Of a stretch of DNA of 64,000 nucleotides, positions 23,418 to 33,539 are shown piece by piece. A program made the translations under genes and the position numbers. Each line of letters begins with the position of its first letter. Positions within the stretch are counted from its first letter, which is position 1. Source of the DNA: Microcebus murinus (lineage: Eukaryota; Chordata; Mammalia; Primates; Cheirogaleidae); NCBI RefSeq assembly GCF_040939455.1, contig NC_134115.1:26438727-26502726 (forward strand). Reading direction: 5' to 3'. The notes under the pieces are model-generated. The model had not been told where the DNA came from and did no database searches. It saw only the letters and a list, made by a program, of their open reading frames with translations.

Positions 23418-24918
23418 ATGGGCCAAGGGAAGAGTACTCCTCTCTCCCTCACCCTGACACATTGGAAGGAAGTACGAGACCGGGCCCACGACCTGTCCGT
23501 TATTATCCGGAAGGGCCCCTGGCAGACGTTTTGTGCCTCTGAGTGGCCCTCCTTCGGCGTGGGGTGGCCCTCAGATGAAACTTTTAACCTTTCTGTTATT
23601 TCTGCAGTGAAAAAGAAAATCTTTGCACCGCACCCCCAAGGACACCTGAATCAAGGTCCCTATATCATTGTCTGGCAGGACCTCACCCAAAACCCTCCTT
23701 CTTGGGTAAAGATGCCGGTGCCTCAGCCTTCTCTCGCCCTAGTGGCCCAGATGGCTCCATCAGATCCAGCTCGGCGACCTCTACCCCTAACTGATCCCCA
23801 GGCAGAATCCCTCCTCCTGGAATCTCCCCCACCCTATGTCCCCCAGTTGCAGGCGCTGGCAGCCCGGCCAGGGCTGGGGACAGCCCAGCCCACAGCCCCT
23901 ATGGTTGAGGGTCCGGCCCAAGGCACTAGGAGTAGGAGAGGGTTGTCTTCAAATTCCATTGTCGCCTGCCCCCTACGCCCAGTGCCAGTTCCCAACTCTG
24001 GGCCAGGGTTAGATGACGACACAGCTCCCCTCCAGCTCCCCCAATATTGGCCCTTTTCCACAGCTGATCTCTATAATTGGAAATCTAAAAACTCGAACTT
24101 CTCCCAGAATCTGGGAGACCTAATTAATCTTTTAGACTCTGTTCTTTTCACTCATCAGCCCACCTGGGATGACTGCCAGCAGTTGCTTAAGGTGCTCTTC
24201 ACAACGGAGGAAAGGGAAAGGATTCAGGGGGAGGCGCGGAAGCTGGTTCCGGGGAGGACGGCAGACCTACTACAAACCCGAGAACCATCGACCAAACTTT
24301 TCCCCTTGAACGGCCGCTTTGGGACTGCAATGAGGCTGAAGGTAGGGAGCGTCTCCGGGTCTACCGCCAGACTCTGATGGCCGGTCTCCGTATGGCGGCA
24401 CGAAAGCCGACCAATTTGGCCAAGGTAGGAGATGTTCGTCAGGGGCCAGAGAGCCCGGCAGCATACTTAGAGAGGATCATGGAGGCCTTCCGGCAGTTCA
24501 CCCCATAGATCCCACTATGGAAGAGAGCAAGGCAGCTGTTATGATGGCGTTTGTCAATCAGGCGGCCCCCGACAGTAGGCACAAGGTGCAGAGAATAGAT
24601 AGATTGGGCAAAAAGACTCTGCAGGACCTGTTAGAAGTGGCAGAGAAGGTCTATAACAATAGGGAGACGCTAGAAGAGAGGTTAGAGAGGATCAGGATAG
24701 AAAATAGGAAATTCCAAGCTGGAAAAGCACGGAAAGCAAACAGAGAGATGGCTAAAATCCTGCCAGCCGCCACAAGAGGGGGAAAGATAGGGTCAGAGGA
24801 TAGGGAAAGGCCCCGGCGGGAAAGGCTAGGAAGGATCAATGTGCCAATTGCAAAGAGCATGAACATTGGGCCTGAGAGTGCCCCAAAAGAAAGAGGGGCG
24901 AAGACTCGAAGGTCCTGA
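23418..24918 (+). pseudogene. gag: gag (MA-p12-CA-NC), frameshifted
   Basis: The gene begins [19 protein letters not shown], with Gly at position 2 as in myristoylated matrix proteins. A PPPY late-domain motif lies at 23826-23837 in p12. CA starts near 23970, after a Pro-rich stretch, and contains [13 protein letters not shown]. The first frame ends at 24377 after a frameshift near 24310-24330. The second frame carries the major homology region ([17 protein letters not shown]) and meets TAG at 24506. A one-base shift then opens 24508-24918, with the helical CA end (LLEVAEKVYNNRETLEERLE). The CCHC zinc knuckle (24840-24881) is in yet another frame with TGA at 24873. No intact Gag is possible. 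Confidence 0.95.
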
Positions 24919-24939
24919 AAAAGTCACGGTTGCAGGACA

Positions 24940-25170
24940 GGTGACAGACGAATAGGGAAGATGGGGTTCGGTCCCCCTCCCCAAACCTAGGGTAACTTTG
25001 CAAGTGAAGGGGAACCCAGTCAGCTTCCTCATAGATACAGGAGCAGAACATTTGGTACTAATGGAAGACACAGGAAAATTGTCCAGTAAGACCAGCTGGG
25101 TGCAGGGGGCAACAGGAGCCAAACTATATCGGTGGACCACGTGGCAGAGATTGGATTTGGGTTCAAGATA
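24940..25170 (+). pseudogene. protease remnant (pro)
   Basis: One frame reads VKGNPVSFLIDTGAEHLVLM, with the aspartic-protease DTGA motif at 25034-25045. It continues through GKLSSKTSWVQGATGAK and stops at TAA near 25168, where the C-terminal part is followed by an abrupt join to RT. No continuous gag-pro readthrough frame remains. Confidence 0.9.
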
Positions 25171-25790
25171 AACTTGCCTACCCTGTTCAATGAGGCCCTC
25201 CATGATGACCTTGGGTTTTCGAAAAAGGCTCGACCTCTATATGAAGGGCGTAAGGCGGGGCGAGCATGGGAGTGAACTGTGAAAATGGAAGACACTTTTC
25301 AGGCCCTGAGGGCAGCCATGCTAGAAGCCCCGGCCCTAGCACTCCCTGATCCTCCCAAAGAGTTTCACCTGTTCATAGATGAGAAGAGGGGAAATAGTCA
25401 AGGGAGTACTCACGCAGGCCCTGGGACCCTGGAAGAGACTGGTGGCGTACTTGTCAAAAAAAAAAACTAGATTCGGTGGTGGTGAAGTGGCCAGTGTGTT
25501 TGCGAATTATCGTGGCCAGGGCCCTGTTGATCAAAGACGCTGATAAGCTCACCCTAGGGCAGTGGCTGCAGATCACCACCCCGCATGCCATAGAGGGGGT
25601 TCTGAAGAGCCACCGGGACGGTGGATCACAAATGCGAGGCTGACTCATTACCAAAGACTTTTGCTGGACGCACCCCGCATCGAGTTCCGGGCCCCTGCCG
25701 CCTTGAATCGGCTACGCTTCTGCCAACCCCCGCTGCAGTCGCACCTGAACGTGATTGCCTTGAGATCCTAGCCGAGACCCAGACAACCCG
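25171..25790 (+). pseudogene. pol: reverse transcriptase remnant, catalytic core deleted
   Basis: After protease the sequence jumps to LPTLFNEALHDDL, a motif just before the RT catalytic loop, and then straight to thumb/connection sequence (KARPLYEG..). The YxDD catalytic site and most of fingers and palm are absent. The connection follows in the frame of 25279-25470 (QALRAAMLEAPALALPDPP, FHLFIDEKRG), preceded by TGA at 25273-25275 where the family normally has Trp. A frameshift after VKKKN moves the frame, and [20 protein letters not shown] follows around 25600-25660. Replication by its own RT is impossible. Confidence 0.92.
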
Positions 25791-26632
25791 TAGAGACTTG
25801 AATGATCGCCCCCTTCCAGGTAGTGACCTGACCTGGTCACGGACGGAAGCAGTTTCATCCGGGACGGACGCAGGTACGCAGGGGCGGCCATAGTAGATGA
25901 CCAAGGTAAACTTGTCTGGGCGACATGCCTTCCGCAAGGGACATCTGCTCAGAAGGCAGAACTAATAGCGCTGACGGAGGCTCTTAGCCGGGCCGAAGAA
26001 AAAGGCTGACGGTGTACACTGACAGCTGCTTTGCCTTTGGGACCGTGCACATACATAGGGCCCTCTACAGGGAAAGGGGCTTCATCACGGCAGAGGGAAA
26101 GGAAATTAAGCACATGCCTGAAATACTCCACCTACTAGAGGCTGTTTTGCTGCCAAAGGCAGTGGCGGTAGTCCACACCCCGGGACAGCAGAGCGGGGAT
26201 TCAGTGGAAGCACAGGGCAATCGCAGAGCGGACGCTGAAGCTAAGAAGGCTGCAGAAGACACTCCGCAGCCAAACATCCTGCACCTTAGCCTGCCACCCC
26301 CAGGCATGGGACGGTTGCCTCCTCTGCCAGACTATTCCAGTGTAGATGAGGTCTGGGCCTCAGAGCAGCTACGTGAAGATGGCTGGTTGCGGGACAAAGG
26401 GCATCGCCTAATAGTGCCAGAACTCTTAAGACGCCACCTGTTAAAGCACCTGCATCAGACCACACATCTAGGGAAGAAAAAGATGCTGCAACTGCTGGAC
26501 ACTGCTCAACTAAGGTTCAAGTCACAAGGACGGGTTCCAGATGACATCGTCAAAAGTTGCCGAGCCTGTCAGGTCATGCAGCCGGGGAGGACCAGAGGGA
26601 CCCACGCAGGTATGAAGGAAAGGGGGAGGTAG
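25791..26632 (+). pseudogene. pol: RNase H and integrase N-terminal domain
   Basis: RNase H begins with TDGSS (Asp codon 25842-25844), goes on through [20 protein letters not shown] and AELIALTEALSRA, then TGA in EEKG* near 25999-26010. A frameshift leads to the longest intact pol frame (26012-26632). It starts with YTDSCFAFGTVHIH and includes GNRRADAEAKKAA, so the four acidic RNase H residues are still visible across frames. The second half is the integrase zinc domain: HLLKHLHQTTHLGKKKM followed by CRACQVM (HHCC). It ends TAG at 26630-26632. Confidence 0.93.
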
Positions 26633-27491
26633 CCAGGACTATTTTAGGAAGTAGATTTCACAGAGGTCAAGCCTAGAAAATAGGGGTGCTGATATTTACT
26701 GGTCATAGTAGATACGTTTTCCAGATGGGTAAAAGCCTTCCCTACGAAAGGAGAAACAGCTTTGACAGTAGCTAAGAAAATATTAGAAAAAATAGTCCCC
26801 AGATATAGACTGCTGGAAGGGATAAGATCAAATAATAGACCTGCGTTTGTCAGGTTAGTCAAGGGCTGGCCCGGGCTATGGGGATAGATTAAAAATTACA
26901 TTATGCATATAATCCCCAGAGCTCTGGGCAGGTAGAGCTAATAAATAGAACAATAAAAAAGACCCTAACTAAATTGGCCCTGAAGACTGGCAAAGACTGG
27001 GTGACCCTCCTTCCCTTCGCCCTGTTCCGAGCCCGGAACACCCCTTATCACTTGGGTTTAACCCCTTTTGAAATCATGTACGGCACACCCCCTCCTATAG
27101 TTCCTAGAATGAGCCCTGAGGCTCTTCCAGGACATACAAGCGGTGCAGGCTCTGCAACGTGTCCACAGTCAAGTATGGCCGGCCCTCCGTAAGGGATTGG
27201 GTGTGGGTGAAATGGCATAACAACAAAACCCTCAAGCCGAGGTGGAAGGGCCCCTATCAAATTATTCTTGTTACCCCCACTGCTCTTAAGGTCGATAGAA
27301 TAGTAGCGACCTGGCTACACCACTCCCACGTGAGACCTGCTAATAAAAAAAAGACCAGGAGCGGTGTCAGGACCAGTGGAAAGCAACTGCAGACCAAAGA
27401 ATCCTCTGAAGATCAGACTGACCCAAGTGGCGGCGACAGCCCAGGACCGCTGACACAGACTTGGACTGGGGTTGTGGCATCTAAAAATTGA
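26633..27491 (+). pseudogene. pol: integrase core and C-terminal domain, mutated
   Basis: The core begins with TAG-GAA-GTA-GAT, where family members have Trp before EVDF; the first catalytic Asp (26654-26656) survives. The second is replaced: SNNRPAFV at 26828-26851 stands where the family has S-D-N-G. The Glu in SSGQVE (26935-26937) is kept. Downstream frames read [20 protein letters not shown] (26974 on) and, after a frameshift near 27150, [20 protein letters not shown], the GPY-type C-terminal domain. The frame ends TGA at 27489-27491, 13 bp before env. Confidence 0.93.
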
Positions 27492-27504
27492 CTGAGTAAC
27501 AAAC

Positions 27505-27627
27505 ATGGACGGGTCTCGGTGGGGGGTTGGTTATTGTATTTTAGGGATGTTGTGTTTTTGGTCCAGTGTTTTTGGGATAGAGACCTACAGCTGTACTTAC
27601 CGCCCCAAACCCCCACCAACCCCATAA
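27505..27627 (+). pseudogene. env: env SU N-terminus (signal peptide stub)
   Basis: An ATG opens a 40-codon frame with a basic start and hydrophobic core (WGVGYCILGMLCFWSSVFG), a plausible signal peptide. It ends TAA after a Pro-rich YRPKPPPTP. The sequence then passes within about 120 bp to the SU/TM junction, so nearly all of the receptor-binding SU is deleted. Spacing from the pol stop is 13 bp, whereas full gammaretroviruses overlap pol and env. Confidence 0.85.
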
Positions 27628-27719
27628 CCTTACATGAGTCTAAAGATTACTGTATAATGGTGTTAATGTTCCCAAAAATAATATAGCACACTAAGAAGAC
27701 AATGTATGAGAGCATAATA

Positions 27720-28263
27720 GGGCAAAGAGTCACCAACCTAATTTTTAAAAGAAAAAGAGAGCCCTTCACAGCCATAACCCTGGCTACTCTTTTGGCTTAG
27801 GGACAATAGGAGCAGGAACTAGTATCTCTTCTCTGGCAATACAGCAAAGAGGGTTTAATACTCTGAGGGCAGCTGTTGATCCGAGGTAGTGCTCCAGAAC
27901 CAGAGGGGGTTAGATCTAGTATTCCTCCAGCAAGGAGGACTGTGTGCTGCCCTCAAAGAAGAACGTTGTTTCTATGCAGACCATACGGGAGTTGTTAGAG
28001 AATCTATAGCTAAGGTCAGGGAAGGGCTTGCCCGCCGCAAACGGGAATATAAACGGCAAGCAGGTTGGTTTGAGTCTTGGTTTAACAGTTCCCCCTGGTT
28101 AACTCCTTTACTCTCCACTTTGCTAGGGCCCCTGCTTATACTCATCTTGCTCCTAACCTTTGGGCCTTGTATACTCAGCCGACTAGTGACTAGTCTGAGA
28201 GCAGGTCGGCGCAGTTCAATTAATGGTTCTACAACGACACTATCAACCTCTTGCTGGAGATGA
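27720..28263 (+). pseudogene. env: env TM remnant
   Basis: A furin-type KRKR site (27747-27758) precedes a fusion-peptide-like run (GTIGAGTSISSLAIQQ) that is interrupted by TAG after LATLLA. A frameshift near 27883 leads to the 125-codon open frame 27889-28263: the immunosuppressive-domain region ([16 protein letters not shown]), a disulfide motif, the ectodomain stalk, a membrane span ([17 protein letters not shown]) and a short tail. The conserved CX6CC is changed: Cys codon 27943-27945, Arg CGT at 27964-27966, Cys 27967-27969. The last part has slipped frame; YQPL, an R-peptide-like motif, is legible in another frame. Confidence 0.92.
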
Positions 28264-28293
28264 AGTCCTGTAGTTTCAAGATTAAAACTTTCC

Positions 28294-28311
28294 AAAAGAA
28301 AAAGGGGGGAA
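28294..28311 (+). other. polypurine tract
   Basis: AAAAGAAAAAGGGGGGAA abuts the 3' LTR, the expected plus-strand primer. It is perfectly purine. Confidence 0.95.
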
Positions 28312-28732
28312 TGAAAGGCCCAAGCTAGCCTAAAGGCCCAAACTAGCCTAACCAGCTTTTCGCTTCTGTAACTATGCTTGCTCATAGGTAATTAAGACCC
28401 CTACCCCTCCCTTTTTCTTTATCTTTTCCCGTAAGTGTCCCTTGCAAGTTCTCGGAATTGGGTAGTGGTCGTGCAACTGGTTGTGCAACATGGAGCTACT
28501 GGAATTTCCCCACCCTAAACTCCCTGGCCACCTGCGTGTGGTCTCGCCCCATAAAAACCCTAAGCTTGAGAGCTTCGGCGCGGCAGCCTCCCCATCTTGG
28601 TGATGCTGTTTAGCCCCTGCGCGCGCTGGAAATAAATCCTCTTGCTCTCTTGCATCAAGCCTCTGGACTCTGAGTCTTTTTGGGCGGTCGTCTCTCTCTC
28701 CCAAACGGGCTGTACATTTCTACGGCCCAACA
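28312..28732 (+). repeat. provirus 3' LTR
   Basis: 421 bp; compared line by line with the 5' LTR, no difference was found. It carries ATAAAA at 28551-28556 and AATAAA at 28631-28636. The right target duplication CTGT follows at 28733-28736. Confidence 0.97.
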
Positions 28733-28736
28733 CTGT

Positions 28737-29145
28737 ACCTAATTATTCTGCAATAAAAGATTTAAATGTTTATAGCATTAGAATACATGCAAATAAAGTT
28801 CCAACAATCCAAATGGATTAGGAAAATTTTGACAACGCTTTTCAGCTTCAATGTTTTTAAAGTTTTAAAATAATGATAAAGAATGTCTGTCTTGATTATG
28901 TTCACCTGAGGCTTCAAGGAAATTAGAATATGTTTTCATTTCTATGAATATTTTGTTTAAATCTAGACCCCTGGGGTAAACAAATCCTAAAGTATTCAAA
29001 CTGCTAATGTACAGATAAAACTGTATTCACAGAACTGTTGGTGTTAACATTTATATGTAAAGTAGGCTTAATATGTGATACCCTGTTTTGGAATCTAGAG
29101 TTAAAAGATCCTGATTCTACATTCTCTAGCCCACCTAATCACAAG
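28737..29145. other. unassigned intronic sequence
   Basis: AT-rich flank of the provirus; nothing recognisable. Confidence 0.5.
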
Positions 29146-29325
29146 AACAGTGATTCTTAATTAAGAGTCGAACACCTGCATAGCTTATTAAAATGCAGAT
29201 CCCTCAGATCCACACATTATTTACATAACCGGAATTTGGGGGATGGGTCTCAAGAATCTGTCAGATAAACTCCTCTAGAAATTCTTACTCACACGATCAT
29301 TTGAGAACTCTTGACCTACATCAAA
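29146..29325 (+). mobile_element. MER5-like hAT relic
   Basis: Starts AGTGATTCTTAATTAAGAG and ends CATTTGAGAACTCTTG with AATGCAGATCCCTCAGATCC between. This is the layout of a small non-autonomous hAT, but too diverged for a firm name. Confidence 0.45.
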
Positions 29326-29959
29326 ATAATACTGCCTTGATATTCAAGTGGGGGGCATTCCAGTGTAGTTGTTGCTGGTTGAGACTATAATGGACAATTC
29401 TGAGAACATAAAGAATTCTACTGCTGAAAGCACTTACACTCTTTTCAACTTCAAATTCTTCTGAAAATCAATTAAGTTTTGTTAGAATAGTAGCTCTGAA
29501 TATAAATATACCTGTGTTATATAGCAGGGCAAGGATACACACATATATGCACTGAAAATGACATTTTTCCTTTTTATAAATGTAAAATGTATTTATGAAA
29601 ATGTGACTAATACAAATGTTAGAACTTTACAATCTTCTAGTTTTTCTGTCACAAAAGTGGCATCTTAGTGTGCCTTCTTTTTCAAAACTCTTAATCCAGA
29701 CTTTATACCCTGATGGGGACTGGAGTAAAAGGAGGTTCTGAAAGCAATAGGTTCTGCATTTTTTTCACCTTAATACTACATTTACCAATCCAAAGAATCT
29801 TGATCTTAAATATGAGAATGGTTTAGAGATTATTTTAGAGATAAGAGATATGTATTCCAAGTTGTCATAAAACTTACAAAGTATCTTCAAACATCTTAAA
29901 AAAGATCTAAACATTCTTTAATCACTCCTGGGTGTATTTTTTTCTTATAAAATTCATGG

Positions 29960-30560
29960 TGAAGGAAATCAAAATATTTCACCCCAAAATATATTTCTTT
30001 GACATATTTTGAGATGGCCATTCAGAAAGCAGGCAAACAGAAATAGCCCTGCAAAGCTGTCTTTTGTGAGGGAGATTTGCAACTGTAGAGGAAATAAAGT
30101 GAAGTAAACAACAGATGCAAACAGGCTTTCTCTGAAGCCCCCCAAGTCCGGATCCAGGAAGGATTAACATTAACGGAAAGTCTGACACCTTTAAAGGTTT
30201 GACAGAAATGTTTCCCATAGGCTCAGCGGGGCTGCTACCTGTGAGGTTTCATCTGCATAAACCAGACCTCCTTTGCCAGCCAGATTTCTCCTCTTCTCCC
30301 ACCTCATAACCTATCTCACCACCATAACCTGCTTTGCCATGCTCTGAGTCCCCTATTCTTTTTGTAACCTTAAGATAGTATAAAAGCATCAACCATCTTG
30401 CCTTTAAGTTTCTTCTATATTTTACGATTACCATGCATATGTGTGCACATATTCAAATTTGTATGCCTTTTTTCCCTGTTACTCTGTGTACTATCAGTTT
30501 GTTGTATAGATTCCAGGTATTGAATCCTCAGGGGAAAATTTAAACTTTTTCCTTACTAAT
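29960..30560 (+). repeat. old ERVL-class LTR
   Basis: The opening (ATATTTCACCCCAAAATATA, TTGAGATGGCCATTCAGAAA) and end (TTACTCTGTGTACTATCAG..) match the style of MLT2/MER74-type LTRs. A TATA-like GTATAAAAGC lies near 30380. The boundaries are approximate. Confidence 0.55.
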
Positions 30561-31019
30561 GGTAGGGAAAAACTTTAAATTCACCTAAATATAAACTTGT
30601 CCTAATTTCCCCTGAAAATGGCTACATCTTAAATATTTATAAGTCCATTGATAAGAAAACTTCACAGATGTTACAATAATGATAGTTTTGCTTTCTTTTC
30701 ATTTCTCTATGGAATACAATTCCCAGAAACAATCAATCAAGCAATCTTGACTGTGCATATACCTCAACTAATCATTTTAGTGGAAACTGTAGTCAAATAA
30801 AAACACAGATCACTAGATTTCCATGTTTTCTGATAAAGGAGACAGCAACACACTTAAAAAATGCTACCATATTTATTTTTAATAATGAAAAACACAAAGA
30901 GAAAGGAAAACTAATTAAAAGATAATAAATCTTCACTATACATTTAAAGATGAAAATCAGGGACAGAATCAGAAGTTTTCAATGAATCACTGTAAGCATT
31001 AGACAATATTCTAAAAATA

Positions 31020-31145
31020 AAACAGTAGGGAAAGAACACTGCTTTGGTAAACTAGAGACTTAGATTCTAGCCCAGCCTTGACATATCCTTGCCTTAGAAA
31101 CTTTGAAAGTCACCTTAACTTCTCTGAGTCTCATTCTTTATGATG
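31020..31145 (+). repeat. MIR fragment
   Basis: GGAAAGAACACTGCTTTGG, GACTTAGATTCTAGCCCAGC and CTTCTCTGAGTCTCATTC follow the MIR core order. Confidence 0.75.
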
Positions 31146-31149
31146 GGTA

Positions 31150-32695
31150 CTAAAAGTGCTAGCACCTTAGCATGAACAAAGACAGTGGCACCAAATTATA
31201 CTATTAATAGTCATTACTGTTTTCATTACCTCTACAAACTCACAGTTAAAAACCAAAACCCCTTAACACTTTTTGATGATATTGTTGTGATAGCAGCATT
31301 AAGTTTTTATATTATATAATTAAACATACCAATATTTGGAAGATTTGTATAAGGGAGATAAAATTTTTCCTCTATCCTCTTAGGGTCTTCCACTGGGACT
31401 GACATAAAACAGGTAAGTATCTGCTAGAGATAAAAGGCTTTGTTTTACTCTGCTATAACTTTGCCGGCACTGCCTTCACTTTCTGGTTATTATACTTTAA
31501 CCTTTACTATAATTCAGCTTCGCTTATAGTAATCTCACATATGTGATGACTAGGTGCTTTCGTAAACAGTGAGCTGTGGTACTCCACCCTCAGTGTATAA
31601 ATAACAGAAATTCAACATTGGTAAGAGTTTCATAAAGTCACATCGCCTACAGTGGCTCTAAGTAATCTATGTTCCACATAGGAAGATTCTAAAACCATGG
31701 TATGAGATTACATCATAGGCTATTTATAAAACGCTTTTAAGGAAACAACATCTTCACATTCCAGGTATCCTGAACATAAGAAATTAAAATTCACTTCCTT
31801 GTGTTCCCTAGATTATGTGTTTGAAAGTAAATGGAGTGGTTACACTACCTTGTTTTATTGTGACACAGACTGGATTACAATAATTCTTGAAAGAGTATAA
31901 AATATTCACCTGACCAAAAATAGTTTAGAAAAAAAGAGAAAATAAAAGGTATTCAATACTTTAGGGCAGCCAATTTTAAATCAAAGCTTGCTGCACTAAT
32001 CAATGTGCTAAAGCAGTCTTCATGCACTGGTGAACAATTGATGGGAGCAACAAAAACTCTTGACTTTCACCTTCAAAAATATTAAGACCAAGGTTCTTAA
32101 GCAAGAATAAAGCCACAGTTTACAGTCACTATATACTACAATGTGATGTAAAGAGCTATCTAGGACTAAAACTCCACTGTAGGACATTTTAATACTTCTG
32201 CAATGTGGTGACACAATTCTCCTATCACTGATTAACTAACCTTCAGAGCCTCAGCCTATTATAAGAAATACTGAAACTGAAAAGAACATGCAAAGAGGCC
32301 AACGTGCATTGCCACACAGTGGTACACATGGAGGGACTGATAAAACTGTGGAATATGACACTGTTTACTTTCATTTGATAAAAGAACAAAAAAACAGTTT
32401 TTTAAAGGCTAGAAACACAGACACTAAACCAAAATTTAAGTCTTGTTTTCTCTTCATTAAATGTATTAATATATATTTGAAATAGACCAAAACCTCCTTT
32501 TGATAAACAACTTTGATTAGTGTTCATGGACCACCAAAGGTTATGTAATAAGAGGAAAGAAAAACAAGAGTAAACGAATGAACAAATGACAATTTATGTG
32601 GAGCCAAAAGACATTTAAAGACAGCTTGTGATTATCTGTATTGTCCATGAAAGGAAAGGGGATTCTTGTTCATCTTCCCTCTATTCCCTGGTGCC
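31150..32695. other. unassigned intronic sequence
   Basis: No gene or repeat was recognised; the small open frames lack domains and splice context. Confidence 0.5.
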
Positions 32696-32699
32696 CTCC

Positions 32700-33010
32700 T
32701 CATAGGGTTTCCTATAAACATTGTTTATACCACTTTTTACCTTTAATTTATGTCTTTTCTAGACCCATCTCTCTTGTTTTCAATTTATGACTCCTCTGCA
32801 GTCTTATCTATATCCTCTGGGTCTCTTTCCTCTTTTACTTATTATACCTAGCACTTCTTGTAACCTGCCCAAATATTATCTGTGGACCCATCTCTCCTAA
32901 TAGACTATAAATTTCTGGGTGTCAGAGATTCATCTTGGTAACTTCTATAAAATATAGCCCAGTGCCTTGTACATTCAGAATGCTATTTAAAATAATTGCA
33001 AATTGAACCA
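32700..33010 (+). repeat. L2-like fragment
   Basis: TAGACTATAAATTTCTGGGTG, TCATCTTGGTAACTTC and GCCCAGTGCCTTGTACATTC follow the L2 3' end layout; strongly diverged. Confidence 0.5.
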
Positions 33011-33364
33011 AGTTTCTTATATGTCATCCCTAGCAATCTTTTTTATGTTCAGAAATTAAGAGCTATGCTTGGGGTAATATCTCCCATCATTACCATGGGC
33101 TCTTCCCTACAGACACTTTTGTTTCTAATAAAACAAGTGAATTATAGTAAATTATCTTTCAAATCCAGTCCAGTTTTGTGGCTCTTGTAGGTTATGGATA
33201 ACTTGGTTATGGAAGACAAGGTTTTCTAACAGGTATATTTTCATTCTTCAATTAAAAACTTTGTTTTGGTTAATTTAAGCTATAGGAATTATTTAAGTGG
33301 TGGATGGCTTTGTGTCATACCTTAGGGATGTGACATTAAAATAAAAGCCAGGAATGAGAGATTA

Positions 33365-33520
33365 TGAAAAAAAAATCTGGATTCTAATTTTGAATCTGCT
33401 GCTTAATAGCTATGAAAGGGTAAGTCACCTAATTTTTCTGAGACCACTCACTTGCTTATCAGCAGTTCCTACCTCTACAGAGTTATTATTAGAATCCAAT
33501 GTATGTGACAGAGCTTTGAA
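33365..33520 (+). repeat. MIR fragment
   Basis: TCTGGATTCTAATTTTGAATC, TGCTTAATAGCTATGAAAGG and GTAAGTCACCTAATTTTTCTG match the MIR core. Confidence 0.7.
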
Positions 33521-33539
33521 AATGTTAAGTTCAACATAA

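Larger units (their letters stand above)
22554..28732 (+). mobile_element. defective class I (gammaretrovirus-like) endogenous provirus
   Basis: The 6179-bp element consists of LTR, tRNA-Pro primer site, gag, pro-pol, env, polypurine tract and LTR. It is flanked by CTGT on both sides (22550-22553, 28733-28736), the 4-bp duplication typical of gammaretroviruses. It lies in C9orf85 intron 2, antisense to the gene, the orientation tolerated best in introns. All genes are broken: frameshifts and stops in gag, two deletions removing most of reverse transcriptase, a degraded integrase core and a large SU deletion. The two LTRs are identical by eye over 421 bp. The element therefore looks recently inserted yet coding-incompetent. 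Confidence 0.97.

Noticed and set aside
24873..24875. TGA in the zinc knuckle as a gag-pol readthrough codon
   Set aside because: It lies inside the CCHC motif, before the end of gag, and the surrounding frames are already shifted.
27972..28385. 137-codon minus-strand frame
   Set aside because: It is antisense to env TM and the 3' LTR, a shadow of the TM coding frame.
22554..28732. Endogenous lentivirus, as known in some lemurs
   Set aside because: The tRNA-Pro primer site, PPPY-containing gag, single CCHC knuckle and TM type are gammaretroviral; no lentiviral feature is seen.
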